The notes under the pieces: generated by a model
What the model was told of the DNA's origin: nothing
What the model saw: the letters and a program-made list of their open reading frames with translations, nothing else
The model's database searches: none
From: Alkaliphilus sp. B6464
GTDB lineage: Bacteria; Bacillota; Clostridia; Peptostreptococcales; Natronincolaceae
Assembly (NCBI RefSeq): GCF_018141165.1
Contig: NZ_CP058557.1
Location: forward strand, 1,178,001 to 1,242,000
DNA: 64,000 nt
Direction: 5' to 3'
Program-made: the position numbers and the translations under genes
Shown: positions 1 to 9,395 of the stretch, in pieces
How positions within the stretch are numbered: the first letter of the stretch is position 1
How the letters are laid out: each line of letters begins with the position of its first letter

Positions 1-1544
1 AGCCTAAAGTAGCAACAATTATTCAGGATGGAAAAGAAGTTAAAATTTCTATAGAAGAAGTAGAAGTAGGACATATCATAATTGTAAAACCTGGCGAAAA
101 AATACCAGTAGATGGTATAGTAAAGGAAGGATATACTTCTATTGATGAGTCTATGCTAACTGGTGAAAGTATCCCAGTAGAGAAAAATAAAGGAGATAAG
201 GTGACTGGTGGAAGCATTAATAAAAATGGATCTATTACCTTTGAGGCAACAAAAGTTGGAAAGGATACTGCATTAGCACAAATAATTAGATTAGTAGAAG
301 ATGCACAAGGTTCTAAAGCTCCTATCGCTAAAATGGCTGATATTGTTTCAGGATACTTTGTACCTATAGTTATTGGCATCGCTATTGTTGCTGGGATAGT
401 ATGGTATGTAACAGGAAATTCACTAAACTTCGCTCTAACCATATTTATTTCTGTATTAGTTATTGCTTGTCCTTGTGCCTTAGGTCTAGCTACACCTACA
501 GCTATTATGGTAGGTACAGGTAAAGGTGCAGAACATGGGGTACTAATTAAAGGTGGAGAGGCACTTGAAACTACACACAAAATTAAAACTGTTGTTTTTG
601 ATAAAACAGGTACTATTACAGAAGGTAAACCAAAGGTTACCGATATAGTTGTTCAAAGCGGAATAACAGAAGAAGAACTTCTACTTCTTGCAGCATCTGC
701 AGAAAAAGGCTCAGAGCATCCACTGGGAGAAGCTATTGTTAAAGCTGGGGAAGAAAAAAACTCAGAGCTGAAAAAGGTAGATAAGTTTATTGCTATTCCA
801 GGACATGGTATAGAAGTTACAATTGAAGATAAAAACATGCTACTTGGTAATAAAAAGTTAATGGATGATAGAAAGATTGCAATTACTCTCCAAAACGAGT
901 CAGATAAATTAGCCACTGAAGGTAAAACACCAATGTATATTTCTATAAATGGAGAATTAGCAGGTATTATTGCTGTTGCAGACGTTGTAAAAGAAAGCAG
1001 TAAAGCTGCTATAGCTGCTCTTCATAAACTGGGGATTGAAGTAGCTATGATAACTGGAGACAATAGGAGAACTGCTGAGGCTATAGCAAAACAGGTAGGA
1101 ATTGATATAGTATTGGCAGAAGTATTGCCTGAAGATAAGGCTAATGAAGTTAAAAAGCTACAGGCTACAGGCAAGAAAGTTGCAATGGTTGGGGATGGTG
1201 TTAATGATGCACCAGCACTGGCTCAAGCTGACATAGGAATGGCTATAGGATCTGGTACAGATGTTGCTATGGAGTCTGCTGATATTGTACTAATGAGAAG
1301 TGACCTAATGGACGTTGTAACAGCTATTCAATTAAGCAAGAAGACTATTACAAATATTAAACAAAACCTATTCTGGGCCTTCGGTTACAACACTGCTGGT
1401 ATACCAATTGCAGCAGGTCTATTATATGCATTAGGTGGACCGCTTTTAAACCCTATGTTTGCAGCAAGTGCTATGGCTTTAAGCTCTGTTTCAGTAGTTA
1501 CAAACGCTTTAAGATTAAGAAGATTTAAACCATCTCACCGTTAA
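1..1544 (+). CDS. copA: Copper-exporting P1B-type ATPase, 5' end outside the window
   Basis: Pumps Cu(I) (possibly Ag(I)) out across the cytoplasmic membrane at the cost of ATP. The frame is open from base 3 with no start codon, so the gene begins before the window. In order I see the actuator TGES loop near base 160, the intramembrane metal-site CPC motif at 468-476, the phosphorylation motif DKTGT near 600, the SEHPLG motif of the nucleotide-binding domain, the hinge GDGVNDAP near 1190, and the last membrane pair before the stop. CPC occurs in both Cu+ and Zn/Cd pumps; the copper-chaperone gene 92 bases downstream favours copper. The N-terminal metal-binding domains are not visible here. 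Confidence 0.95.
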   Translation, partial: PKVATIIQDGKEVKISIEEVEVGHIIIVKPGEKIPVDGIVKEGYTSIDESMLTGESIPVEKNKGDKVTGGSINKNGSITFEATKVGKDTALAQIIRLVEDAQGSKAPIAKMADIVSGYFVPIVIGIAIVAGIVWYVTGNSLNFALTIFISVLVIACPCALGLATPTAIMVGTGKGAEHGVLIKGGEALETTHKIKTVVFDKTGTITEGKPKVTDIVVQSGITEEELLLLAASAEKGSEHPLGEAIVKAGEEKNSELKKVDKFIAIPGHGIEVTIEDKNMLLGNKKLMDDRKIAITLQNESDKLATEGKTPMYISINGELAGIIAVADVVKESSKAAIAALHKLGIEVAMITGDNRRTAEAIAKQVGIDIVLAEVLPEDKANEVKKLQATGKKVAMVGDGVNDAPALAQADIGMAIGSGTDVAMESADIVLMRSDLMDVVTAIQLSKKTITNIKQNLFWAFGYNTAGIPIAAGLLYALGGPLLNPMFAASAMALSSVSVVTNALRLRRFKPSHR

Positions 1545-1636
1545 TAATATGAAAAAATATTAAACATTAAATGAAATTATGGCAACACAATAAAATCTAC
1601 TATATATCTAAAATTTAAAAACTGGAGGAATATACA

Positions 1637-1852
1637 ATGAAAAAGAAAATTATGATTGAAGGTATGACTTGTGGACATTGTTCAGGAAGGGTAGAAAAAG
1701 CATTAAAAGCACAAGAAGCCGTAAAGGAAGTAACTGTTGACTTAGCAGGTAAAAATGCTATAGTGGAACTTTCAGCAAATATTTCTGATGAAGCTATTAA
1801 AGAAATAATAGAAGATGCAGGATATGATGTAATAGATATTAAAAACTTATAG
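1637..1852 (+). CDS. copZ: CopZ-like copper chaperone (HMA domain)
   Basis: A 71-residue single heavy-metal-associated domain that would carry Cu(I) in the cytoplasm and hand it to the upstream ATPase. The metal loop GMTCGHC places the two ligand cysteines at residues 12 and 15, and the length matches a free-standing ferredoxin-like HMA fold. A good ribosome site (actggagg) lies about 10 bases before the ATG. It follows copA by 92 bases on the same strand and ends at a strong terminator, so the two are probably co-transcribed. No copper-responsive repressor (CsoR or CopY) is visible, but the upstream part of the operon is outside the window. Confidence 0.93.
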   Translation: MKKKIMIEGMTCGHCSGRVEKALKAQEAVKEVTVDLAGKNAIVELSANISDEAIKEIIEDAGYDVIDIKNL

Positions 1853-1868
1853 AATTATTTAACAAAAG

Positions 1869-1912
1869 AGCGTAAAGACTGCTAATACTAAAGGCTAGTC
1901 TTTACGCTTTTA
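1869..1912 (+). terminator. Rho-independent terminator after copZ
   Basis: A perfect 12-bp stem (1869-1880 with 1897-1908) is followed by a T-rich tail. It lies 16 bases after the copZ stop and ends the copper operon. Confidence 0.9.
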
Positions 1913-2011
1913 TTTATGCATTAATCAGTCCTATTTTAATATCTTGAAAAACATTAATTCTTTATAGTCAAAAATTTAATAAGTATTTAATTTTATATAA
2001 AATAAATAATT

Positions 2012-2051
2012 AAGGCACCTAAGGATTTGTTATCCTAAGGTGCCTTTTTAG
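2012..2051 (+). terminator. Second terminator-like hairpin
   Basis: A 15-bp stem with one mismatch (2012-2026 with 2032-2046) is followed by TTTTTA. It is a second terminator about 100 bases after the first, with no gene between them. It further insulates the adhesin operon from the copper operon. Confidence 0.8.
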
Positions 2052-2389
2052 TAGAATAAGTATTGAGCTAAGTAAATAGATCTATAATTGTAAAAAAAAT
2101 CCTATTTTAAATAGAAAATCATTCTTAATGTTCAGAAAATGTTCAGACATATTTTGTTAAAATTTACATATGCTTTTATAGTTATAGTATCAGATAAAAA
2201 TATTATAGGCAATACGGCCCTTTGGCCTATAATATAGAACTATTTCAATGAAGCTGTCATATAAGCTATTTATGAAAGGAGCGGATTATTGCAGTGTTGT
2301 AAAGAAAATACAATGGAGATTTACATATGATAAGAGCATAAAGTAGCATAGAGTCATTAATTTAGAAGAAGGGAGGGAGTTTTTAAAAT
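2052..2389 (+). promoter_or_regulatory. Long leader of the adhesin gene with a 10-bp hairpin
   Basis: No gene is seen here. At 2201-2234 there is a perfect 10-bp stem with a 14-base loop that itself contains GGCCctttGGCC. No T-run follows, so it is not a classic terminator. The SD gaagggaggg ends about 10 bases before the adhesin ATG. I compared the leader with the c-di-GMP-I and c-di-GMP-II aptamer cores and neither is present. It may be an mRNA-stabilising or regulatory structure; its function is unknown. Confidence 0.35.
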
Positions 2390-5300
2390 ATGATATTTCA
2401 AAAAAGTAGAAAGAAACGAAGAATCAGTGGCTTTATGATTTTAGTTATGTTGTTAACAGTTATGAGCGGTGTCTTTACAGAAAGCTTTTTAGTCTATGCG
2501 AATGAAGGAGATACTGATTTAGTAGAAGTAAGTGGTGAAGTTGTTTCTACTGAAGATAATGAAAATGATAATGATAATACAGCACAAGAACCAGAGGACT
2601 TGGAAGAACTAGGACCGGATGAAAATGAAGAAGATATAGAAGGTAACGAAGAAGAAACAGAAACTATACCTGAAGATGAAATAGAAGAAGTAACTCCAGA
2701 GGAAGGCACTACGGAAGGGATACTTCCTATAATACCAATGATTGAGCCTATAGAAGACCCTAAAGACTTAGGAGATATCTTTACTTTTAAAAGTTTAAAG
2801 GTAGGAGAAGAAGAATTTGACGAAAATAGCCAATCAATTATTATAGAAAAGGATATAATTGTAAAACTTGAATATGGCTGGGAAATTGAAAGTGGGGTTA
2901 CTGTAAACTCAGGAGATACAGCAAGTATTAAAGTACCAGAAGCTTTTAAATTTCCAAAAGATTTTAATGGTAATATAACAGTAGATACAGTAGATGGTAA
3001 AACTATTGTAGGCACATTTAATCTATCTGCCGAAACAAACATATTAGAGTTTGTTTTTAATGATGAAATTGCAAGTAGTGGAGTAAAAAATGGTGTTGTA
3101 GGTTTTGGAGTAGAATTTAACTTAGAGAAGTTTAATGAAAGCACTATCCAAAAAATCGAATTTAATGACAAAGTGAATAAGGAACTAACAATAACTCTTA
3201 AACCTAAGGAAGAGGCCACTGCAATAACTAAAGCAGGGGAGCCTGATTCAAAACAAGATGCTAAGGAAATTACATGGATTATAGATGTTATAAATACTGA
3301 AAACTCTAAAATAAAAGGTGCTAAGGTTGAAGACACTATACCAGCTGGATTAAATTTACCTACGGAAATAAAAGTTTATCCATTAACCCTAGGCTATAAT
3401 GGTAGTAAAAATATAGGAGTTGAACGTTCTATTACTCCAACAATAAATGATAGAACCATTACAGTAGACCTTGGAGAAATAGAAAGCTACAGTGGATACA
3501 GGATTGAGTTTACTACTGGAATAGGGGATTATAGCAAAACTTCATTTGAAAATACTGCTAAATTTTCTTATGATGGGTCTACTCCACTAGAAGCAACAAG
3601 TACTCCAGTGAAGATTACTAGAAGTAAGCTTATAGAAAAAGATGGGAGCCAAGATGGACAAAAAGATATAATAGAGTGGACTATCGACGTGAACAAAGCC
3701 GGACGTAATATAACAGATGCTATTGTTGAAGATATACTACCAGAAGGATTAGTCTTAATTAAGGATTCTATAAAAATATATGAGCTTACAAAAAATGGAG
3801 AGGATTGGATCGAAGCTGATGTAACTAGTGAATTTAATTCAGGAGATATTTCTGATATTTCTAATATTAAATTAGGAAATATCGGAACAAAAGCGTATAG
3901 AATTAAGTTCAAAACAGATATAGATTATAGCAAAGTGAACAATGGTAACTATGAAAAAGACGGCAATTCATTTACTAATAAAGTAATTTTGAAAGATGGA
4001 AGTGCCGAAATCGATTCTAGCGAAAAGAAAGTTTATGTAGCAAGAAAACCTATATTAAGAAAAGAAGGTAAATCTGCCGAAAAGTATGATGACAAAACTA
4101 TTACGTGGACCATACATGTAAATGAGGCTAGGCATCCAATAAATAAGGCACAAATTACCGATTTAATTCCAGAAGGATTAAAGTTGAACAAAGATAATAT
4201 AAAAATATTTAAAAATAACACAGAAGTAAATGAGGGATATACTATAACTACTAACCCCGAGAAGCCTACTGGAAAAGAAGATACAACTCTAACAATAAAT
4301 TTGGGGGATATAGACAAAGACTATTATAAAATAGAATACGTTACGGAAATAACTGATTTTACTGAAGGGAAAACATTTGAAAATAGGGTTTATTTAACGG
4401 GATATGGTGTTGGAAACGGTGGTACAATACCCCCAGCTCCAGTTAAGCCTAAAGATAATTCGTATAAGAAAGAATTTGTTAGCACTGACTATGAAGCAAA
4501 AACCATTAGCTGGAGAATTACTATAGACCCAATTAAAGATCCTATAGCAAACCTTAAAATTATAGATACTTTCCCTAATAAAGGTTTAGTATTGTTAGAA
4601 GATACATTAAAAGTAGAACCAGGATTTGAGAGGGATACTGATTATACCATTAAACCGCGTACCGAGGATGGTGTAACTGGATATCAAAAAGGATTTGAAA
4701 TTGAATTTAAAGAAAATGCTTTACCCCTAAATAAAAAAATCACTATTACCTATAAAACTTCTTTTGATCCAGAAAAAGGGATAGAAGAAAATACTGCGAA
4801 TGGATTATATGAAAACAAAGCTCAATTTATAGGAACAACTAAAAGTGGTAAAGATATAGAAAAAGATTCTAAGGATTCAACAACTGTAAATACAGAATCT
4901 TGGTTTAGTGGTAAAAAAGAAGGTAAAAGAATACATGAAGGTGAAGAAGGACGAACTAATGGGTGGATCAGTGGCAAGGAGAGAAAACTTCAGTGGGAAG
5001 TATATATAAACTATCTGAAACAAAGCCTTGGTAGTAGTGTTACTGTAACTGATACTTGGGAATATGAAGGACTCCTTGATGAAGATAGTATTGAAGTTAG
5101 ACAGTATAAAGTAAACCCAAATGGAACAACAGATATTCTTAATGACTCTTTAGTAAAGGGAGAAGACTATACAGTTTCTTCTAACGAGGATAAAAAAGGC
5201 TTTACACTAACCTTTAATAAAGAAGTTAAAGAAAGATATGTAATAATATATACAACCAGTGTAGATGGTAAATCGAAAAATGAATATATGAATAGAGCTG

Positions 5301-7048
5301 AAGTTAAAATTGGAGAACAATCATCAACATATGCAGGTACAGTAGCTTATTCCGAGTATAACGAGTTCCTATCAAAGGAAGCTATAAATGTAAATGGGAC
5401 GAAGGTTTATACAGATGACGAGCTTAACTGGGAGATTATTATAAACAGAAGCTTGTCAGAAATTGAAAATGCTAAGGTAGTAGACACTATAAGCCCAGGT
5501 CTTGTATATGTGGTAGATAGTCTTAAGGTATATAAAATTGTTGGTGAAGAAGAGGTTATTCTAACAAATAGGTATACTTTAGAAACAGAAAATAATGATT
5601 TAAATGAAACTATTTTAACGATAGAATTTCAAGATAAAATTGATTCTAAGTATGTAATAAGATATAGTACAGTAGTTTCAGCAGAAACTGGAGAGGTTAA
5701 TAATAAGGTTTCCTTTAGTGGTTCTGAAGAAATAGAAGAAATAGTAGAAACCACAAAGCTGAGTGCAAGGCAATTTTCTTGGGTAGGTGGAGAGATAGAT
5801 CCTAACAAAGGTAATATTAAGCTAATAAAAATTGATGGAGATTCACCTAATGAAAGAATAAAAGACGCTGAGTTCCAATTATACTATTATTTAAATGGCG
5901 AAAATAAACTAGTTGGTGAACCTATTAAGACCGATGACGATGGAGTGATTTTATTCCAAAATCTATCCTTTAGAACTTACTTCTTGGAAGAAGTTAATCC
6001 ACCAGAAGGATATCAGGCATTAGAGATACCAATAGAAATTAAGCTTTATAAGGAAGAAGTAAGTGAGGATTATGATAATAAAACAAGGACAAAAACTTTA
6101 GAAGTTAAAAACTACAAGCTTGGTTCACTAGCTATCAAAAAAGTAGATTCTAAAGATGAAACTAAGGTTTTAGCTGGAGCAGAGTTTAAACTTAAGAATA
6201 CTGAAACTAACAATGAGTATATTCTAATAACAGATGATAATGGATTAGCAAAGCAAGAAAATTTACCACAAGGCACATATACTTTAAGAGAAACAAAACC
6301 ACCAAAGGGATATAGATTAGACTCTAAGACTCACACTATAGTTATTAGTGGAAGTGATGAAGAAGACAAGGAACTTCATATTGATCTATCTATATCAAAT
6401 ATAAAAACACCACCACAGCCAGTTTTAGGTGGGTTAAGTATTAAAAAGATAGATAGTAAGGATAGCACAGTAGCATTATCAGGAGCAGAGTTTGAGGTTA
6501 AAGACTCTAAAGGAGAAGTAGTAGCTGTACTAACAACCGATAAAAACGGAGTAGATACGGTTACAGGCTTACCATTAGGGAAATATACACTGGTTGAAAC
6601 AAAAGCTCCAAGAGGATATGATTTAGATAAAACTATTCATGAATTAACAATAAGTAGTTCTATTACTGTTAATTTGGTTTTGAAAAATATTAAAGTACCA
6701 ACTACACCTGGCGGAGAAGATCCAGATGAGCCAGACAAACCAGATAAACCAAATAAGCCAAATAAACCAAATGAGCCAGATAAACCAACAGAACCAGTAG
6801 AACCACAGGAGTATGTTGAGCCAGAAGAACCAGAGACTCCTGTAGTTGAAGAAACTATACCAGAGGAAGTTCCTGTAGATGACGGGGTTGAGGTACCAGA
6901 TGATGGTATACCACTTGGAACTATAACAGATTTTGAAACTGAGAAATTACCCCAAACAGGTGAAGGAAGTCCTCTTATGACGTATTCAGTTGGGCTGTTA
7001 CTAATTATTTTAGGTTGGGTAACAATAAGAAAGAAAGCTGCCCAATAA
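2390..7048 (+). CDS. Giant LPXTG-anchored surface adhesin with Cna-type domains
   Basis: A 1552-residue cell-wall-anchored protein. Residues 1-38 are a long signal peptide (basic KKRR, then a hydrophobic core). Residues 40-120 are a very acidic Glu/Asp/Pro stretch. From about 290 to 1130 six related segments begin near residues 292, 424, 567, 702, 863 and 1008. Each carries a W-x-I-x-[IV] strand followed by a D-x-[ILF]-P/S-x-G-L turn, as in Cna collagen-binding/DUF11-like adhesin modules. Three Cna_B (SpaA-like) domains follow at about 1141-1230, 1243-1333 and 1346-1435; such domains usually lock with intramolecular isopeptide bonds. A Pro-Lys repeat (about 1442-1484), the sortase signal LPQTG at 1520-1524, a membrane helix and a KK tail end the protein. 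The sortase gene follows directly. The ligand cannot be told from sequence. Confidence 0.92.
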   Translation: MIFQKSRKKRRISGFMILVMLLTVMSGVFTESFLVYANEGDTDLVEVSGEVVSTEDNENDNDNTAQEPEDLEELGPDENEEDIEGNEEETETIPEDEIEEVTPEEGTTEGILPIIPMIEPIEDPKDLGDIFTFKSLKVGEEEFDENSQSIIIEKDIIVKLEYGWEIESGVTVNSGDTASIKVPEAFKFPKDFNGNITVDTVDGKTIVGTFNLSAETNILEFVFNDEIASSGVKNGVVGFGVEFNLEKFNESTIQKIEFNDKVNKELTITLKPKEEATAITKAGEPDSKQDAKEITWIIDVINTENSKIKGAKVEDTIPAGLNLPTEIKVYPLTLGYNGSKNIGVERSITPTINDRTITVDLGEIESYSGYRIEFTTGIGDYSKTSFENTAKFSYDGSTPLEATSTPVKITRSKLIEKDGSQDGQKDIIEWTIDVNKAGRNITDAIVEDILPEGLVLIKDSIKIYELTKNGEDWIEADVTSEFNSGDISDISNIKLGNIGTKAYRIKFKTDIDYSKVNNGNYEKDGNSFTNKVILKDGSAEIDSSEKKVYVARKPILRKEGKSAEKYDDKTITWTIHVNEARHPINKAQITDLIPEGLKLNKDNIKIFKNNTEVNEGYTITTNPEKPTGKEDTTLTINLGDIDKDYYKIEYVTEITDFTEGKTFENRVYLTGYGVGNGGTIPPAPVKPKDNSYKKEFVSTDYEAKTISWRITIDPIKDPIANLKIIDTFPNKGLVLLEDTLKVEPGFERDTDYTIKPRTEDGVTGYQKGFEIEFKENALPLNKKITITYKTSFDPEKGIEENTANGLYENKAQFIGTTKSGKDIEKDSKDSTTVNTESWFSGKKEGKRIHEGEEGRTNGWISGKERKLQWEVYINYLKQSLGSSVTVTDTWEYEGLLDEDSIEVRQYKVNPNGTTDILNDSLVKGEDYTVSSNEDKKGFTLTFNKEVKERYVIIYTTSVDGKSKNEYMNRAEVKIGEQSSTYAGTVAYSEYNEFLSKEAINVNGTKVYTDDELNWEIIINRSLSEIENAKVVDTISPGLVYVVDSLKVYKIVGEEEVILTNRYTLETENNDLNETILTIEFQDKIDSKYVIRYSTVVSAETGEVNNKVSFSGSEEIEEIVETTKLSARQFSWVGGEIDPNKGNIKLIKIDGDSPNERIKDAEFQLYYYLNGENKLVGEPIKTDDDGVILFQNLSFRTYFLEEVNPPEGYQALEIPIEIKLYKEEVSEDYDNKTRTKTLEVKNYKLGSLAIKKVDSKDETKVLAGAEFKLKNTETNNEYILITDDNGLAKQENLPQGTYTLRETKPPKGYRLDSKTHTIVISGSDEEDKELHIDLSISNIKTPPQPVLGGLSIKKIDSKDSTVALSGAEFEVKDSKGEVVAVLTTDKNGVDTVTGLPLGKYTLVETKAPRGYDLDKTIHELTISSSITVNLVLKNIKVPTTPGGEDPDEPDKPDKPNKPNKPNEPDKPTEPVEPQEYVEPEEPETPVVEETIPEEVPVDDGVEVPDDGIPLGTITDFETEKLPQTGEGSPLMTYSVGLLLIILGWVTIRKKAAQ

Positions 7049-7098
7049 AAGGCATAAGTAACAGGGTTTAACAATAAATATACTTAAAGTATTTAGAC

Positions 7099-7145
7099 AA
7101 TAAGTTCTCCAACTAAAGAAGATGGGGGACTTATTGTTCCATTTT
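7099..7145 (+). terminator. Hairpin between adhesin and sortase genes
   Basis: A 12-bp stem containing two G-T pairs (7099-7110 with 7124-7135) is followed by gttccattttt. It probably attenuates read-through from the adhesin into the sortase gene rather than stopping it fully, because the tail is imperfect. Confidence 0.6.
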
Positions 7146-7190
7146 TAGACGACATGATATTAATAGTGTATAAATTTATTGGAGGACATA

Positions 7191-7877
7191 ATGAAAAATA
7201 GATTATCTATAAAAAATGTACTAGCAATAACATTAATTGTTATTGGTAGTGGCATTATTTTGTACCCAAATTTGCGTAATTTTTATTATGATATAAAACA
7301 ACAAGAGATTAAGAATAATTATATTGAAAGTATGAGTGCAATTCATGCTATAGATGATGATACGAACCAAGATATGGATAACATTAAAGATAATATAATT
7401 GAAGAAGATGAAAGCCTTGAAGATCAGATGGTACACCAATCGGAGAATAAAAAGATGTTAGAATTAGATAAACAATGGCCTGTTGAGGCTACCTTAATAA
7501 TTGAAAAAATTGATCTATTAATGCCAATATTAAAAGGTGCAACAAAGGAGCATTTAAATGTTTCTATATCCAGTATTAATAACACCGGAAAGCCTTGGGA
7601 AGGAAATAATTATGCAATAGCAGGACATAGAAGTAGAAAATATGGGCGTCATTTTAATAGATTAAATGAATTGGAAATCGACGATGAAATTTCAGTGATG
7701 GATACAAAAAATAATGAGTTTATTTATAGGGTTTTTAGCAAAGAAATAGTAGACGAGAATGAAATTTCAGTATTGGAAAACTGTAATAAAAGTGAACTAA
7801 CATTGATTACTTGTGATCCCATTAATGTAAAAAATCCACCAACACGATTAGTAGTGAAAGCCATCCAGATTAATTAA
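7191..7877 (+). CDS. Sortase
   Basis: A membrane-anchored transpeptidase that cleaves LPXTG-type signals and joins the protein to the cell wall; the LPQTG adhesin just upstream is its obvious substrate. I start it at the ATG at 7191 because GGAGG at 7181-7185 is correctly placed; an earlier TTG at 7179 lies before that site. The 228-residue protein has one N-terminal membrane helix (about residues 8-28), a charged linker, then the sortase barrel with the catalytic His in AGHRSRKYG, the catalytic Cys in TLITCDP and the Arg in PTRLVV. The TLITC signature and the lack of a C-terminal helix resemble class D or E enzymes more than SrtA, but I would not fix the class. Confidence 0.9.
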   Translation: MKNRLSIKNVLAITLIVIGSGIILYPNLRNFYYDIKQQEIKNNYIESMSAIHAIDDDTNQDMDNIKDNIIEEDESLEDQMVHQSENKKMLELDKQWPVEATLIIEKIDLLMPILKGATKEHLNVSISSINNTGKPWEGNNYAIAGHRSRKYGRHFNRLNELEIDDEISVMDTKNNEFIYRVFSKEIVDENEISVLENCNKSELTLITCDPINVKNPPTRLVVKAIQIN

Positions 7878-8150
7878 ATTTTATTTTGAGAAAAGCAAGT
7901 ATATTTAGCTGTATTAAAAAATTATATGTTAAGTTTATATAAGTTAGGGTATTTATATGACAACAAGCTAGATAAAAATAATAAGATTAATAATAAGAAT
8001 GTATTTGAGATTATTAATAGGATAATAAAAAAAATATTATTAAATGAATTATTAAAAACAAATATTTAAAGCTTTTAAACTATATAAAACTAGGACAAAT
8101 TGTAGTATAGTAAAAGATAATTAAATATATTTATCAGGTGCTTTCCACCG

Positions 8151-8235
8151 ATAAAGGCAAATCTAGTGAAAGCTAGAGACGCAAAGCTAAAGGGCCTTCC
8201 TTAGAAATAAGATGGTAGCCAGTTACCGAAAGGGG
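8151..8235 (+). ncRNA. c-di-GMP-I (GEMM-I) riboswitch
   Basis: The conserved core of the GEMM-I aptamer is present in order: AAAGGCAAA, a stem capped by a GAAA-type tetraloop (tctag-tgaaag-ctaga), GACGCAAAGC, GGGCC, then GGTAGCCAGTTACCG. The closing stem P1 pairs ctttc (8151-8155) with gaaag (8228-8232). The 3' strand of P1 overlaps the Shine-Dalgarno sequence AGGGGAG (8232-8237) of the gene starting at 8243, and no terminator lies between. Control is therefore probably at translation, with c-di-GMP binding expected to hide the ribosome site. Recognition is strong; the direction of control is inference. Confidence 0.92.
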
Positions 8236-8242
8236 AGTTTTT

Positions 8243-9040
8243 ATGTTAAAGCTACGTAAAGTAATTTCTTTATTAGTTATTATTTTATCAGTATACTCCA
8301 CAGTAGTTTTTGCACAGGCTTCTACTCCAAGTATTGATAAAACCAAATTAGATGCTGGATTAGTAAGTATTAATTATAATCCTCAAAAACAAGTGACTAC
8401 AAAAGTAATTATTAGTAAAGGGGATGTGAAGTATACTTATAACCTAAAATCAAATAATAGTTTTCCATTACAGTTTGGAGATGGAGAGTATACAATTTCT
8501 ATTTTAGAAAATGTGGAAGGTAATAAATACAAGCTAGTAGAAAAAGAGGATGTTATTTTGAAATCAACAAATAAAAACGAAGTGTTTTTACAATCCATCC
8601 AAATGATTGACTGGAATAATGATATGATCCCTATTAAAAAGGCTAGAGAATTAACTAAGGATGCTAAAAATGATAAAGATAAAGTTACTGCAATATATAA
8701 TTATATTATAAACAATATTAGTTATGATAATAATAAAATAAACAACATTAGCACAGAATATATACCTTCTATAGAGGAAACATTAAAAGTATCCAAAGGA
8801 ATATGCTACGATTATTCAGCCTTATTTGCGGCAATGCTTCGAAGTGTAGATGTTCCTACAAAACTAATGATGGGACGTAAAAGTGATATTGATACATATC
8901 ATGCTTGGAATCAAGTATACTTAAACGATACTAATGAATGGATTACTATAGATACTACTTATGATGCCGCTAAAAAAACAAAGTCACCTAATTTAATGAT
9001 TAAAAACGAAAAAGAATATTCTATAGAAAAACAATATTAA
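8243..9040 (+). CDS. Secreted transglutaminase-like protein under c-di-GMP control
   Basis: A 265-residue exported protein with a signal peptide at residues 1-25 (cut likely after VFA-Q-A). A beta-rich middle is followed by a transglutaminase-core domain from about 130. The papain-like triad is visible: Cys in KGICYDYSALFAAM, His in YHAWNQVYL and Asp in ITIDTTYD. The family includes cysteine proteases and cross-linking enzymes acting on surface proteins or peptidoglycan; the exact reaction is not known. It is monocistronic, opening right behind the riboswitch and closing with a strong terminator. Lying next to the adhesin and sortase, it may process or cross-link surface protein when the cell changes between motile and sessile states. 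Confidence 0.88.
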   Translation: MLKLRKVISLLVIILSVYSTVVFAQASTPSIDKTKLDAGLVSINYNPQKQVTTKVIISKGDVKYTYNLKSNNSFPLQFGDGEYTISILENVEGNKYKLVEKEDVILKSTNKNEVFLQSIQMIDWNNDMIPIKKARELTKDAKNDKDKVTAIYNYIINNISYDNNKINNISTEYIPSIEETLKVSKGICYDYSALFAAMLRSVDVPTKLMMGRKSDIDTYHAWNQVYLNDTNEWITIDTTYDAAKKTKSPNLMIKNEKEYSIEKQY

Positions 9041-9080
9041 ATACTATTATTATGTATAAAAATTAATTGTATATAGAACT

Positions 9081-9119
9081 AAAGCAGTTGGCTTTTATTC
9101 AAAGCTAACTGCTTTTTAA
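9081..9119 (+). terminator. Terminator of the transglutaminase-like gene
   Basis: A 15-bp stem (9081-9095 with 9101-9115, one G-T pair) runs into a short T tract. Confidence 0.88.
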
Positions 9120-9207
9120 TATAAATAAGTAGTTTTAAGGCTTTAGAAAGCTAAACAATTAGTATATTTTAATAAACTAGAATGGTTAAGGACTTATTAT
9201 TGAACTA

Positions 9208-9216
9208 TGTTATAAT
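9208..9216 (+). promoter_or_regulatory. Extended -10 promoter for the 33-residue peptide gene
   Basis: TGt-TATAAT (9208-9216) is a consensus extended -10 element located 40 bases before the peptide start. I see no good -35 box, which is usual for extended -10 promoters. Confidence 0.5.
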
Positions 9217-9249
9217 AAACCTATCCTTCCAAGAAAGAAGGGAGGTGGA

Positions 9250-9265
9250 TCACAATTGTCACAAC
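9250..9265 (+). repeat. 16-bp direct repeat, copy 1
   Basis: tcacaattgtcacaac, identical to 9396-9411. This copy contains the TTG start codon of the small peptide gene. The core acaattgt is itself a palindrome. Confidence 0.85.
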
Positions 9266-9357
9266 CAACAAAAGAAAAAGAGTACATAGTAAAGCTTATA
9301 ACAGCAATAGCAGCCTTAATTACAGCAATAGCAACGTTAATATCCGCAATAAAGTAG
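9256..9357 (+). CDS. Small amphipathic/hydrophobic peptide (33 aa), toxin-like
   Basis: TTG start with a strong ribosome site (gggaggtgg) eight bases upstream, then 33 codons and TAG. The peptide has a short polar head (SQPTKEKEY) and a long Ile/Ala/Thr/Leu helix with near-repeats (ITAIAALITAIATLISAIK). It would insert in or lie on the membrane. Such single-helix peptides include type I toxins, holin-like peptides and signalling peptides; I cannot assign it to a named family. It has its own promoter-like element and a tight terminator, so it is expressed as a mini-unit. The whole unit is bracketed by 16-bp direct repeats. No antisense RNA gene was recognised. Confidence 0.6.
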   Translation: MSQPTKEKEYIVKLITAIAALITAIATLISAIK

Positions 9358-9391
9358 AAAAAGCAGGTGTTCGCGCACCTGCTTTTTCTTT
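9358..9391 (+). terminator. Terminator of the 33-aa peptide gene
   Basis: A perfect GC-rich stem with A/T extension, gcaggtg (9363-9369) with cacctgc (9376-9382), is followed by TTTTTCTTTTT. It starts directly after the stop codon. Confidence 0.92.
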
Positions 9392-9395
9392 TTCG

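Noticed and set aside
2100-2389. Possible c-di-GMP riboswitch before the adhesin
   Set aside because: Neither the GEMM-I core (GGCAAA, CGCAAAGC, GTTACC) nor the c-di-GMP-II core (GGGCACTT with GTGCAACC) is present.
2494-3336. Long minus-strand frame opposite the adhesin
   Set aside because: Ser/Leu/Ile-rich shadow of the adhesin codons; no ribosome site. The same holds for 6637-7074 opposite the Pro-Lys repeats.
6715-6840. CRISPR-like short repeats
   Set aside because: They are codon repeats for a Pro-Lys-Asp/Asn cell-wall-spanning segment inside the adhesin gene, not spaced repeats.
7926-8069. Short frame of 47 codons before the c-di-GMP riboswitch
   Set aside because: No ribosome site, extreme Asn/Lys/Ile composition as expected of AT-rich spacer.
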